Shown here piece after piece: positions 9,926 through 17,639 of a DNA stretch of 49,254 nucleotides (position 1 is the stretch's first letter; every line of letters starts with the position of its first letter). Source of the DNA: Clostridia bacterium (lineage in GTDB: Bacteria; Bacillota; Clostridia; Christensenellales; UBA1242); the NCBI GenBank assembly GCA_017452165.1, contig JAFTMY010000037.1:1-49254 (forward strand), written 5' to 3'. A model generated the notes under the pieces. It did no database searches. It saw nothing but the letters and a program-made list of their open reading frames with translations, and was not told where the DNA came from. A program made the position numbers and the translations under genes.

Positions 9926-10480
9926 ATGGGATTAATTAATTGGATTATTAATGGTGCCGGTTTTGAATCAGATGAAACATATACAAGTCCTGAAGAGAAG
10001 CAAAAATATTATGAAGAAAAAATGAGGCAAAAAGAAGAAAAAAGAAATAAAAAACTTGAAAAGAAAACTAAGAAAACTAAAAAAGAACAAACAGTTGTGC
10101 CTCAAAAACAAGCAGAACCTGTAAAGAAAAATAATGCTGATTCTTATTTTGAAAATCCTGATCAATATAATACAGTTAAATATGATAAACCTGTCAATGA
10201 TTATGGTTTAAATTCATCAAATGTTGGTGGTTATGGAACTCAAAATGTAGAAATTGTAAATCCAACAAGATATGAAGATGCAAAAATTGTAATTAATTTT
10301 TTAAGACAAGGCGAATCAATTATGCTTAATTTAAATAAAATGGAAGAAGATGCACAAAGACTTCTTGATTGCATAGGTGGTGCTGTTTTAGCATTAAATG
10401 CTAACTTAAGAAGAGTTGATTCTAATATATTTTTAATAACTCCAAAGGGCTTTAATATTAGAGTTAGTGAAGAAAAATAG
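9926..10480 (+). CDS. sepF: Cell division protein SepF
   Basis: 184 residues. The N-terminal MGLINWIINGAGF is the amphipathic membrane-targeting helix. It is followed by a Lys/Glu-rich linker (about 25-100) and the SepF core at about 105-180 (VEIVNPTRYEDAKIVINFL, ESIMLNLNKMEEDAQRLLDC, IGGAVLALNANLRRVDSNIF). SepF forms arcs that tether FtsZ to the membrane and support septum formation in Gram-positives. Normally conserved glycines occur in the IGGAV segment. The gene has its own promoter and a strong terminator. Its upstream neighbour is a SPOR-like membrane protein rather than the common ylmE/ylmG cluster. Confidence 0.92.
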   Translation: MGLINWIINGAGFESDETYTSPEEKQKYYEEKMRQKEEKRNKKLEKKTKKTKKEQTVVPQKQAEPVKKNNADSYFENPDQYNTVKYDKPVNDYGLNSSNVGGYGTQNVEIVNPTRYEDAKIVINFLRQGESIMLNLNKMEEDAQRLLDCIGGAVLALNANLRRVDSNIFLITPKGFNIRVSEEK

Positions 10481-10494
10481 TGAATTTAAAGTTT

Positions 10495-10541
10495 AAGGCA
10501 TAAAGATTGATATAATCAAAATTTATGTCTTTTATTTTTTA
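10495..10541 (+). terminator. Terminator after sepF
   Basis: AAGGCATAAA (10495-10504) pairs with TTTATGTCTT (one G-U). An inner GATT/AATC extends the stem, and a T-rich tail follows. Confidence 0.75.
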
Positions 10542-10570
10542 GAAATAACATTAAATTATAAAAGTTTTAA

Positions 10571-10598
10571 TTGACAAAATAATAAATTATATTAAACT
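10571..10598 (+). promoter_or_regulatory. Possible promoter of rpiB
   Basis: A perfect TTGACA at 10571-10576. The best -10 is TAAACT at 10593-10598 (16-bp spacer, four of six matches). The ATG at 10618 follows AAGGAG. Confidence 0.5.
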
Positions 10599-10617
10599 AA
10601 AAACAAGGAGAAAAATT

Positions 10618-11088
10618 ATGTTTAAAAAATTTGTAATTGCTTATGACCATAGAGTTGATTTAAAGTATATTGAAAAGATTAAAGAAGTTTTAACCAACAA
10701 ACAAATAGAAGTTTTGGTTTTTGAAGATGATGGTGAAACTAATGATTATCCAATTCTTGCTGAAAATGCTCATAAAATGTATTTAGAAAATGGTGCAGAT
10801 GGTATGATTTTATTATGTGGAACAGGAATTGGTATGAATATTGTTGCAAATAAATTTAATGGTATTCGCTCGGTTCTTGCTACAAGCGAAGCAGAAGCAC
10901 ACTTTGCTCGTCGCCATGAAGATGCTAACTGCTTAGTTTTTGGTGCAGGTTATGCTGATGATAAGTATGAAGTAAAACTTTGTAAGAGAAAAATGGGCAG
11001 AATGATAGAGGCTTTTGTTGATGGTGAGTTTGAAGGTGATAGACACATTAGAAGACTTAATCAAATTAAAGATATTGAAAATAAATAA
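10618..11088 (+). CDS. rpiB: Ribose-5-phosphate isomerase B (RpiB/LacAB family)
   Basis: 156 residues, typical for RpiB, which interconverts ribose-5-phosphate and ribulose-5-phosphate in the pentose phosphate pathway. Visible elements are the N-terminal YDH with the conserved His, the DYPILAENAH segment, the catalytic-cysteine loop CGTGIGMNIVANKFNGIR (about residues 67-84), RRHEDANCLVFG and the C-terminal GDRHIRRLNQI basic phosphate-binding part. The usual HN pair in the RHNDAN motif reads HE here. The N-terminus also lacks the glycine after DH that most members have (YDHRVDLK). These differences leave room for a related sugar-phosphate isomerase. It appears monocistronic, with flanking terminators. 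Confidence 0.88.
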   Translation: MFKKFVIAYDHRVDLKYIEKIKEVLTNKQIEVLVFEDDGETNDYPILAENAHKMYLENGADGMILLCGTGIGMNIVANKFNGIRSVLATSEAEAHFARRHEDANCLVFGAGYADDKYEVKLCKRKMGRMIEAFVDGEFEGDRHIRRLNQIKDIENK

Positions 11089-11106
11089 ATTTTAATAAAA
11101 AATATG

Positions 11107-11141
11107 AAACTATACAAAAAATGTATAGTTTTTATTTTTAT
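11107..11141 (+). terminator. Terminator after rpiB
   Basis: A stem of AACTATACA (11108-11116) with TGTATAGTT (11122-11130), an A-rich loop, then TTTTATTTTTA. Confidence 0.85.
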
Positions 11142-11188
11142 AAAATAAAAGAATTTTGATAAAAATGAAAATATCTTTACATTTGGTA

Positions 11189-11217
11189 TTGAAAAAATTT
11201 TTATCATTTGATATAAT
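11189..11217 (+). promoter_or_regulatory. Promoter of the transglutaminase-like operon
   Basis: TTGAAA at 11189-11194, a 17-bp spacer and TATAAT at 11212-11217. The leader is about 30 nt and contains AGGGGA. Confidence 0.85.
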
Positions 11218-11253
11218 AATGCTGTATAATTATAACTAGGGGAAGATGATTTT

Positions 11254-13182
11254 ATGTATTTATCAAATTCTTTAGATGAGCAATATAGAAATAAATCTTT
11301 TATCGTTGTTGATGAAGAAGAGTTTACTGATGAAGATGTTGCTAATATAAAAAGTCAAATAGAAGATATGTCTGATGCAAGAATTGTTATGGAAAGACAT
11401 ATTGCTTTAAAAAGCCCTGAAATGTTTAAAAAACTTTGCAAGGCTTTTCCTGGTGTTGATTTTTTTATTAAAGTGGATGATATTGAGTATGATGTAAACT
11501 TTATGGAAAGTCAGGTTTTTGATAGAGAAGAGATGAATAAGTTGTTTGAAAATAATGGCATTATCACTGAAAATGGCTCAAATCTTTATCTTCTTGGTTA
11601 TACTTATGGAGATGACCCTCGTGGTAGAGAAAATAGGATTCCTTTTTCTAAAGTTATTCAAGCAAACGCAAGAATGAATAACTGGGTTGAAAAGATAAAA
11701 AAGGCAAAAGTTGATGGTAAGTCGCTTACTCCTTTTGAAAAATATTTATATGCTTATCAAATTGTTACTCAATTTAAGTATACTGAAGACCAAATCTTTG
11801 AAGCAAGAGATATTTCAAGAGTATTATCTAGTAAATTCATTGTTTGTGCAGGATATTCATCTATTTTGTCTGAACTTTGTAGAAGAGTAGGAATTGTATG
11901 TAAAAGACAATATATTAAAGCGCATAATACTGGTAATAAACATCTAGATGAATGTTCAGTAAATCACGAAGGTTGTATTTTCTACTTAAAAGATAAAAAA
12001 TATGGTATTGATGGATTTTTCTATACAGACCCAACACTTGATTCTTATGATTCAAGCATTGAAGAGGATACATCAATCACATTTTCTTGTATTGACCCAG
12101 TTGAATATGAAGAACTCTATGATAATGAAGAACATATGGTTATTGATGAAGATTCAGACTTCTCAAACTTCTATTTTCTTAGAGATGCAAAGGCTATTCC
12201 TTATGAAAAAACTTTTGCAGAGAGTGAAACAATGTTAGATGATATTTCTAACGCACTCAAAAATGGTTATTTTGATAATAGTTTCTCATCATTTATGACT
12301 GATAATATCTATTATTTGCCAGACCCTAACGAAAATTGGGAAGGATTTAATTCAGGTAAAGATGTCTTTGATAAAATTTATATCAATGATAAGTCTTATA
12401 CAGTTGATGAAATTTCTAGTGATAAGGAACTAATGACAAGACTTGCACTAAAATTTTACTCAATTTCAGCGTTCCCTCAAGATGAGAATTATCATTGTTT
12501 AGAGGCGTTTTATAATCATAGTTTAAGCAAGTTTATACATAAGAATCATATTAGTTTAAGTGAAGAATCAAAAGAAAGTGTAATTAATACTATTGTGAAT
12601 ACTGCTAAAACTAATGAAGGTATTGTTAATGATGCACAGGTTCTTCTTTCTCTTGCTGATTATAATGACTTTTTGACGATTTTTAAGTGTGGAACTCGTG
12701 AAAAATTCAATGAAATAATGCATAATCCTAATAAAAAGTCACCATCTATTGATGATTATAAAAAGGCAATGGTAAATGTATATCGTGCAAATGGTCATAG
12801 TAAAGAAGAGGCTGTAAGCAAGGCTAATTTTATGGTAGGTTCATCAATTTGGGTTGCTGATTCTTATGGTTGGGGAGAAAAACAAGTAGGTAATACCTTT
12901 GCTAGTGAAGCGAAGAGAACAAAACCTATTCAAACTATTAGAAGAAAAGAAATTGAGGATTTCCTAAAAAATATAAATAAAGAAGATATTACTGTTGATT
13001 TAATTATTAAATTAATTGAAACCGAAGATATTAGTGAACTTGAAAATATAGGTCTTCCTTCAAGCATTTATGAAAAAGAAGAACCAGCAGATATTAATGA
13101 TAAAGATATGTCTAAGAAGAGGGCTAAATTTAATAGTTCAAAAGGTGCTTATTTAGAGAATACAGAAGATTTTTTGGCATAA
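11254..13182 (+). CDS. Transglutaminase-like (papain-fold) protein, unknown substrate
   Basis: 642 residues without signal peptide or membrane span, so probably cytoplasmic. A transglutaminase-like core lies at about residues 150-262. It has a preceding helical YLYAYQIVTQFKY, then the nucleophile region FIVCAGYSSILSELCRRVGI with Cys198, NHEGCIFYLKDKKYGIDG with His238, and FFYTDPTLDS with Asp259. Their order and spacing fit the Cys-His-Asp triad of transglutaminase/protease-like folds. The N-terminal 140 residues and C-terminal 380 residues are not recognised. The C-terminal part is largely helical and charged. The ATG has AGGGGA about 11 bases upstream. The next gene follows after 53 bp with no terminator. 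Such domains can act as peptidases, cross-linkers or peptide N-glycanase-like enzymes. The actual reaction is unknown. Confidence 0.75.
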   Translation: MYLSNSLDEQYRNKSFIVVDEEEFTDEDVANIKSQIEDMSDARIVMERHIALKSPEMFKKLCKAFPGVDFFIKVDDIEYDVNFMESQVFDREEMNKLFENNGIITENGSNLYLLGYTYGDDPRGRENRIPFSKVIQANARMNNWVEKIKKAKVDGKSLTPFEKYLYAYQIVTQFKYTEDQIFEARDISRVLSSKFIVCAGYSSILSELCRRVGIVCKRQYIKAHNTGNKHLDECSVNHEGCIFYLKDKKYGIDGFFYTDPTLDSYDSSIEEDTSITFSCIDPVEYEELYDNEEHMVIDEDSDFSNFYFLRDAKAIPYEKTFAESETMLDDISNALKNGYFDNSFSSFMTDNIYYLPDPNENWEGFNSGKDVFDKIYINDKSYTVDEISSDKELMTRLALKFYSISAFPQDENYHCLEAFYNHSLSKFIHKNHISLSEESKESVINTIVNTAKTNEGIVNDAQVLLSLADYNDFLTIFKCGTREKFNEIMHNPNKKSPSIDDYKKAMVNVYRANGHSKEEAVSKANFMVGSSIWVADSYGWGEKQVGNTFASEAKRTKPIQTIRRKEIEDFLKNINKEDITVDLIIKLIETEDISELENIGLPSSIYEKEEPADINDKDMSKKRAKFNSSKGAYLENTEDFLA

Positions 13183-13235
13183 AAAATGAAAATTTATTAA
13201 ATAATAAATAAATTAAATAATAAAGGGGGTCTTAT

Positions 13236-13922
13236 ATGAACGAAGTTCAAAATATGTTGCAAAGATCAGGCATTTATGTCGATATTACAAAGATTATAAC
13301 TGCCTATGATAAGTCTTTGGAAGTTGAAAAAGATGATATTTTTTGCGTGCAAGACCCATCTTCTAAAGAAGATAAAAAATTTAGTGTAACAAAATATATG
13401 GAGGCGAGAAAACTCTATGATTCAGGTGAACTTCAATCTGAAATTAGAGAACTTGCTAAAAAGATTAGTCAGCATAGATATATTATCTCTAAAAATCGTG
13501 AAAAAGATAGAGAAAGCCTTGAGTTTTTAAGGTCTAAAAGTGAAAAAATTAGAAGTTGCATTTGCTATATTGATACAAAAAAGGAATGGAATAATATTAT
13601 TAGTGATAGTTATCCTAATAGAAATACAGGTTCTTATCTTCATAGCCTTAATCATTTTGTCGATATTTATAAAAATTTAGCAGATACTATGGAAAAAACT
13701 TGTCAAAGACATTTAGGTGATAAACATTTTGCTGAAAAACTAAATGATATGCTTGAAGCAGATATGAAAAAAACCGACGTTACTGCTGACCAAGGTAGGG
13801 AAGATTATCAATTTGCACTTAAAACTAGAAGTAAGTTTGTTGGTGTGCTTCAAAAATATCAAGATAGATATCTTGAAAATTCAAACGACCTTTCATCAGA
13901 ACAAAGTTCTAAATGGTTGTAA
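13236..13922 (+). CDS. Helical hypothetical protein
   Basis: 228 residues, no recognised family, no signal peptide or membrane span. The start ATG follows a strong GGGGGT. The chain is almost wholly charged helices, with a likely coiled segment at about residues 65-110 (LQSEIRELAKKISQHRY, SLEFLRSKSEKIRS). It shares transcription with the transglutaminase-like gene upstream and ends at a bidirectional terminator. An accessory or substrate role for that enzyme is inferred only from gene order. Confidence 0.75.
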   Translation: MNEVQNMLQRSGIYVDITKIITAYDKSLEVEKDDIFCVQDPSSKEDKKFSVTKYMEARKLYDSGELQSEIRELAKKISQHRYIISKNREKDRESLEFLRSKSEKIRSCICYIDTKKEWNNIISDSYPNRNTGSYLHSLNHFVDIYKNLADTMEKTCQRHLGDKHFAEKLNDMLEADMKKTDVTADQGREDYQFALKTRSKFVGVLQKYQDRYLENSNDLSSEQSSKWL

Positions 13923-13938
13923 AAATCAAATAAATAAA

Positions 13939-13976
13939 AAAAACTATTGCAAATTAGAGCAATAGTTTTTTTTTAT
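13939..13976. terminator. Bidirectional terminator between convergent genes
   Basis: AAAACTATTGC (13940-13950) and GCAATAGTTTT (13959-13969) form an 11-bp stem with an 8-nt loop. T-runs follow on both strands. It serves the plus-strand operon and glyQS. Confidence 0.9.
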
Positions 13977-14001
13977 TTATTTAATATAGTTAACAAATTT
14001 A

Positions 14002-15384
14002 TTAAAACATAATCTTTTCTTCAACATATTTGATGAGTTCATCAACTGTCATTCTAACTTGTTCCATTGTATCACGGTCACGAACAGTAAATGTCTCATT
14101 TTCAAGTGTTTCAAAGTCTATTGTAATAGAGTATGGTGTTCCGATTTGGTCTTGTCTACGATATCTCTTACCAATTGAACCTGATTCATCATATGTGCAC
14201 ATAAATCTTTTAGAAAGTTTTTTGTAGATTTCTCTTGCTTTTTCACCTAAATTCTTTTGAAGTGGTAAAACAGCAACTTTGTATGGAGCGATTGCTGGGT
14301 GGAAGTGGTAAACAATTCTTGTATCACCACCTTCAAGTGTTTCTTCATCATAGAATTCGCAAAGAACTGCAAGAGTAAGTCTGTCAGCACCGATTGAGTA
14401 TTCTACATCATGTGGAATATATTTTTCGTTTGTCATTGGGTCGATATAGAAGAGGTTTTTACCTGAATATTCTTGGTGTTGAGCAAGGTCATAATCAGTT
14501 CTATAATGAATACCATTAAGTTCGTTCCAACCAAATGGATATTTAAAGATAATATCACAAGCAGCCTTAGCATAAAAGGCGAGTTTTTCGTGGTCTTTGT
14601 AGTTTAAGTGTTCTTTGTTGAATCCAAGGTCAAGAAGGAAATCCATTGCTTCTTTTTTGTATTCTTCATAATATTTGAAGCCTTGTTCTTCATTTTTACA
14701 GAACCATTGATGTTCCATTTGTTCAAATTCGATTGTTCTAAATGTGAAGTTTCCTGGTGTGATTTCATTTCTAAATGCTTTACCAATTTGACCAATTCCG
14801 AAAGGAACTTTTGCTCTTGCTGTTCTTTGAACATTGAAAAAGTTTACAAATTCACCTTGAGCAGTTTCTGGTCTAAGATAAATAACATCATTTGAATCTC
14901 CTGTAATATCACGGCTTGTTTGGAACATTAAGTGGAATTGACGAATTGGTGTCCAGTTGAAATTTCCACAGATAGGGCATTTTACTTTATGTTCGTTAAT
15001 GTATGCTTCCATTTCTTCATTTGTCATAGCATCAACATCAGTTTCGCCCTTAGAGTATGCTTCAATTAAGTTATCGGCTCTCATTCTTGCTTTACATGAT
15101 TTACAATCCATCTTTGGGTCGGTAAATGATGCAACGTGTCCAGATGCTTCCCAAACTTTAGGATTCATCATAATAGCAGCATCTACACCATAACTGTTTT
15201 CAGATTCTTGAATAAATCTCTTCCACCAAACTTTTTTAATGTTGTTTTTAAGTTCAACACCTACTGGACCATAATCCCAAGTGTTAGCAAGTCCATCATA
15301 GATGTCAGAGCCAGGGTAAACAATACCTGTTGTTTTACAATGAGTAACAAGTTTTTCCATTGTAAGTTTGTTTTTTTCTTCCAT
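14002..15384 (-). CDS. glyQS: Glycine--tRNA ligase, single-chain dimeric type
   Basis: 460 residues, the length of the alpha2 (eukaryote/archaea-like) class II GlyRS rather than the two-subunit bacterial form. It charges tRNA-Gly. It opens MEEKNKLTMEKLVTHCKTTG. Visible features are YPGSDIYDGLANTWDYGPVG, the CKSC...CPIC metal-binding cysteines (about residues 92-141), motif 2/3 regions with YLRPETAQGEFVNFFNVQRT, GIGQIGKAFRNEI and the C-terminal anticodon-binding domain with GSIGKRYRRQDQIGTPYSIT. The ATG at 15384 follows TTAGGAG. The leader carries a glycine T-box, so expression is expected to respond to uncharged tRNA-Gly. Confidence 0.96.
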   Translation of the reverse strand: MEEKNKLTMEKLVTHCKTTGIVYPGSDIYDGLANTWDYGPVGVELKNNIKKVWWKRFIQESENSYGVDAAIMMNPKVWEASGHVASFTDPKMDCKSCKARMRADNLIEAYSKGETDVDAMTNEEMEAYINEHKVKCPICGNFNWTPIRQFHLMFQTSRDITGDSNDVIYLRPETAQGEFVNFFNVQRTARAKVPFGIGQIGKAFRNEITPGNFTFRTIEFEQMEHQWFCKNEEQGFKYYEEYKKEAMDFLLDLGFNKEHLNYKDHEKLAFYAKAACDIIFKYPFGWNELNGIHYRTDYDLAQHQEYSGKNLFYIDPMTNEKYIPHDVEYSIGADRLTLAVLCEFYDEETLEGGDTRIVYHFHPAIAPYKVAVLPLQKNLGEKAREIYKKLSKRFMCTYDESGSIGKRYRRQDQIGTPYSITIDFETLENETFTVRDRDTMEQVRMTVDELIKYVEEKIMF

Positions 15385-15420
15385 AAATATTCTCCTAAAA
15401 ATTTATTTTGTTTTTTAGCC

Positions 15421-15505
15421 AAAACAAAAGGCCTAATCTTGCCGTTAGTAAAAAATAATAATGTAAAAAATTATTAAATTTACTAAGGGACGAGAGATTA
15501 GACCC
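15421..15505 (-). terminator. T-box attenuator terminator
   Basis: On the minus strand GGTCTAATCT (15504-15495), just after the T-box sequence, pairs with AGATTAGGCC (15439-15430), followed by TTTTGTTTT. The intervening sequence is long (about 55 nt) and AT-rich. Confidence 0.8.
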
Positions 15506-15655
15506 GTGGTTCCACCCTTATTAGCAGAAAAATCTGCTCACTTCATTAAATTGCTCCAAAGTGCCTTCATAATTACTGCTTTATTTCTTTTCACCAACCA
15601 GAAACTCTCTAAAAAGCGACATAACTACTACTTTTCTTTTTCAACGCAAATACAT
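15421..15655 (-). promoter_or_regulatory. T-box riboswitch (tRNA-Gly responsive leader)
   Basis: The minus-strand leader of glyQS contains the T-box core GGGTGGAACCACGGG (15518 down to about 15504), then CGTCCCTT. It also has a stem I region with AGAGAG and GGTTGGTG, a GAAGGCAC segment and TTTGGAGC. The GGC in GAAGGCAC (15565-15563) is the probable specifier codon, matching glycine. Uncharged tRNA-Gly is expected to stabilise the antiterminator over the terminator described separately. Confidence 0.93.
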
Positions 15656-15660
15656 AAAGT

Positions 15661-15689
15661 ATTATAATAAATTATAAAAAAATTGTCAA
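15661..15689 (-). promoter_or_regulatory. Consensus promoter of glyQS
   Basis: On the minus strand there is a perfect TTGACA (15689-15684), a 17-bp spacer and TATAAT (15666-15661). It begins 14 bp after the tetR stop. Confidence 0.9.
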
Positions 15690-15702
15690 TTCATTTATAA
15701 AA

Positions 15703-16287
15703 TTAATTGCTACTAAATTTATCATGGTTAACTAATTTTTCAAAATTAGTTTCAATTTGACTATTTTTATTATTGAAAATAGAACTATTAACCATAGATG
15801 TTATAAGTCTTGCCATTTCATCAGGAGATTCTTTTGCTCCTTCTTTAAGCCAGGTAATAATAACAGAGCCAAGTGCTGAAAAGTAGAAAATAGGTATATA
15901 TTTTGAAGTTTTTTTCATATAGTCATTTGGTGTATTTTCTTGAAGTTTTTTAGATATTTCTAATGCGATTATATCTGATATAGAACTTGATTCAATTGAA
16001 TGAATTAAGTCTTTATAGTTAATAAATCCATTAAAGAATTCTTTAATAATTGTATATTCATTACAAACATCAAGTTTTTCGATATTATTTTTTATGTTTA
16101 AAATTATTTTGCCAAAGCCTTTTAATGTTAAATCTTCCTTTGAACTAAAACTTCTATAAAAAGACATTCTTGAAACACCTGCTTTTGTGCAGATTTCACA
16201 AACGGAAATTTTATCATAATGTTTTTTAGAAAGTATTTGCATATATGCTTGATAAATATATTCTTGTATTAAATTTTGGTCTTTCAT
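15703..16287 (-). CDS. TetR/AcrR family transcriptional regulator
   Basis: 194 residues. The N-terminal helix-turn-helix is clear: YIYQAYMQILSKKHYDKISV, CEICTKAGVSRMSFYRSF and SKEDLTLKGF (about residues 10-57). The C-terminal ligand/dimer domain includes YFSALGSVIITWLKEGAKES and resembles the TetR_C class seen near Firmicute transport genes. The ATG at 16287 has AGGAGCC upstream. The gene diverges from a MacB-type ABC exporter across a 342-bp gap full of inverted repeats, so it probably represses itself and/or that exporter. The ligand is unknown. There is no terminator between it and the glyQS promoter. Confidence 0.88.
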   Translation of the reverse strand: MKDQNLIQEYIYQAYMQILSKKHYDKISVCEICTKAGVSRMSFYRSFSSKEDLTLKGFGKIILNIKNNIEKLDVCNEYTIIKEFFNGFINYKDLIHSIESSSISDIIALEISKKLQENTPNDYMKKTSKYIPIFYFSALGSVIITWLKEGAKESPDEMARLITSMVNSSIFNNKNSQIETNFEKLVNHDKFSSN

Positions 16288-16302
16288 AAATAAGGCTCCT
16301 TT

Positions 16303-16337
16303 TGATACTATAATATAATAAACGATTTATTGTATCA
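16303..16337. promoter_or_regulatory. Candidate TetR operator over the tetR promoter
   Basis: A 15-bp palindrome, AATAAACGATTTATT (16317-16331), is nested between TGATAC (16303-16308) and GTATCA (16332-16337). It covers the AT-rich -10-like sequences just upstream of tetR (minus). Size and symmetry fit TetR-type operators. Binding is inferred. Confidence 0.6.
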
Positions 16338-16372
16338 TTTTATTTGTATATTTTAATATTTTATTAAAAAAA

Positions 16373-16556
16373 TTGTAACATACATAATATTTTGCTATAA
16401 ATATTAAATTTTCAAGGTTTACATAGTGTTTATTGTTACAATTTTAAAAAAGTTGTAACATAATTTGTAACATTAAATTAGGAGTTAGTGTAACAAAAAT
16501 TATTATAAAATTTTATAACATCTTTGTTAATTATATATAAAATTAATTTGTTACAA
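16373..16556. repeat. Array of TTGTAACA motifs in the tetR-ABC intergenic gap
   Basis: TTGTAACA occurs at 16373-16380, 16453-16460 and 16465-16472. The reverse complement TGTTACAA is at 16434-16441 and 16549-16556. Near copies are TGTAACA at 16489-16495 and TTATAACA at 16513-16520. The copies at 16434 and 16453 form a perfect inverted repeat with an 11-bp spacer. The 342-bp gap 16288-16629 holds no gene. This array and the flanking palindromes are what it contains. Confidence 0.7.
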
Positions 16557-16572
16557 AAAATGCTGTAAAAGT

Positions 16573-16602
16573 CTTTATAAATTTTTATTTATAAAGTATA
16601 AT
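16573..16602 (+). promoter_or_regulatory. ABC-exporter promoter overlapped by an inverted repeat
   Basis: TATAAT at 16597-16602 has a weak -35 (TTTATA, 16574-16579) at 17 bp. CTTTATAAA (16573-16581) and TTTATAAAG (16588-16596) form a perfect 9-bp inverted repeat covering the -35 and spacer, as an operator would. Confidence 0.6.
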
Positions 16603-16629
16603 AGAAATATTAATTTTATGGGAGATATT

Positions 16630-17637
16630 ATGATTGAACTTAAAAATATAAAAAAATACTATAAAATGGGTGATGATATTGTCAAAGCACTTGATGATAT
16701 ATCTTTAACTATTAATGATGGTGAGTTTGTTTCAATCATAGGTCCTTCAGGTTCAGGAAAATCAACACTGATGAATATTATGGGTTGTTTAGATAAAGTT
16801 ACAGAAGGTGAATACTTTGTCGATGGCACTGAGATTTCAAAATTTTCAGAAAAACAACTTGCTTTTCTTCGTAATAAAAAAATGGGCTTTATTTTTCAAG
16901 GTTTTAATCTTCTCCAAAATTTAAATGCTTATGAAAATGTTGAACTTCCACTTATTTATCAAGGAATTTCTAATCAAGAGAGAAAAAAGATAGTTTTGGA
17001 ATCGTTAAATGCTGTTGGTATGAGCGATAGAATAAAACATAAACCTAATGAACTTTCAGGTGGTCAACAACAACGTGTTGCTATTGCTAGAGCGCTTGCA
17101 ACTAAACCTATGTGTATTTTAGCAGATGAACCAACAGGTAATCTTGATTCAAAAACAGGCGAAGAAATTATTAAAATTTTAAAACAATTAAATTATAAAG
17201 GAACTACTGTTGTGGTAATTACTCATAATGAAGAAATTACTAAATATTCAAATAGAATTATTAGAATTTATGATGGTAAAATTGAATCTGATGAATTGAA
17301 TCAAAATTCTGTGGAAATAGAAATAAAAGAAGATATTTTTTCTAGTGATTTAGAAGAAAATAAAAGTGAAAATTTTGCGAACAATGAAAATGAGTTTGAA
17401 AAAATTAATGAAAGTATAAATAATGAAAATCTCTCAGAAGAATTATTAAAAATTGATAATAATGGTGATGACTTAAAAACAGATATAATTTCAGTTGATA
17501 ATGAGTTTAAATCAAGTGATTTACTTGGTTTAGATAAATCTAAAAACGTTGATATTAATGATAATTTGCACATTGTAAAAGGTAATAAAATTTTGATTAA
17601 ATCAAAAAAATCCCAACAAAGTAAGGAGGAGAAATAG
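16630..17637 (+). CDS. MacB/LolD-type ABC transporter ATP-binding protein
   Basis: 335 residues from the ATG at 16630. An ATG at 16618 is in frame, but the GGGAG between them is the ribosome-binding site for the second. The ATPase domain (1-225) has Walker [10 protein letters not shown] (about 38-46), the [21 protein letters not shown]-loop region, signature [15 protein letters not shown], Walker [14 protein letters not shown] and the switch His in VVVITHNEE. Residues 226-335 are an unusual acidic, Asn/Glu/Ser-rich, probably disordered tail ending in a basic patch ([14 protein letters not shown]). It pairs with the permease starting 2 nt downstream. This class drives mechanotransmission or extrusion of peptides, lipids or drugs. 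Likely control is by the divergent TetR. Confidence 0.93.
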   Translation: MIELKNIKKYYKMGDDIVKALDDISLTINDGEFVSIIGPSGSGKSTLMNIMGCLDKVTEGEYFVDGTEISKFSEKQLAFLRNKKMGFIFQGFNLLQNLNAYENVELPLIYQGISNQERKKIVLESLNAVGMSDRIKHKPNELSGGQQQRVAIARALATKPMCILADEPTGNLDSKTGEEIIKILKQLNYKGTTVVVITHNEEITKYSNRIIRIYDGKIESDELNQNSVEIEIKEDIFSSDLEENKSENFANNENEFEKINESINNENLSEELLKIDNNGDDLKTDIISVDNEFKSSDLLGLDKSKNVDINDNLHIVKGNKILIKSKKSQQSKEEK

Positions 17638-17639
17638 TT

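Noticed and set aside
14608-14895. Plus-strand 95-codon open frame over glyQS
   Set aside because: It is antisense to a highly conserved synthetase, with a Phe/Ser-rich composition typical of shadow frames.
16618-16629. Start of the MacB-type ATPase at the ATG at 16618
   Set aside because: The GGGAG within these 12 bases is the ribosome-binding site of the ATG at 16630, where the conserved protein begins MIELKNI.
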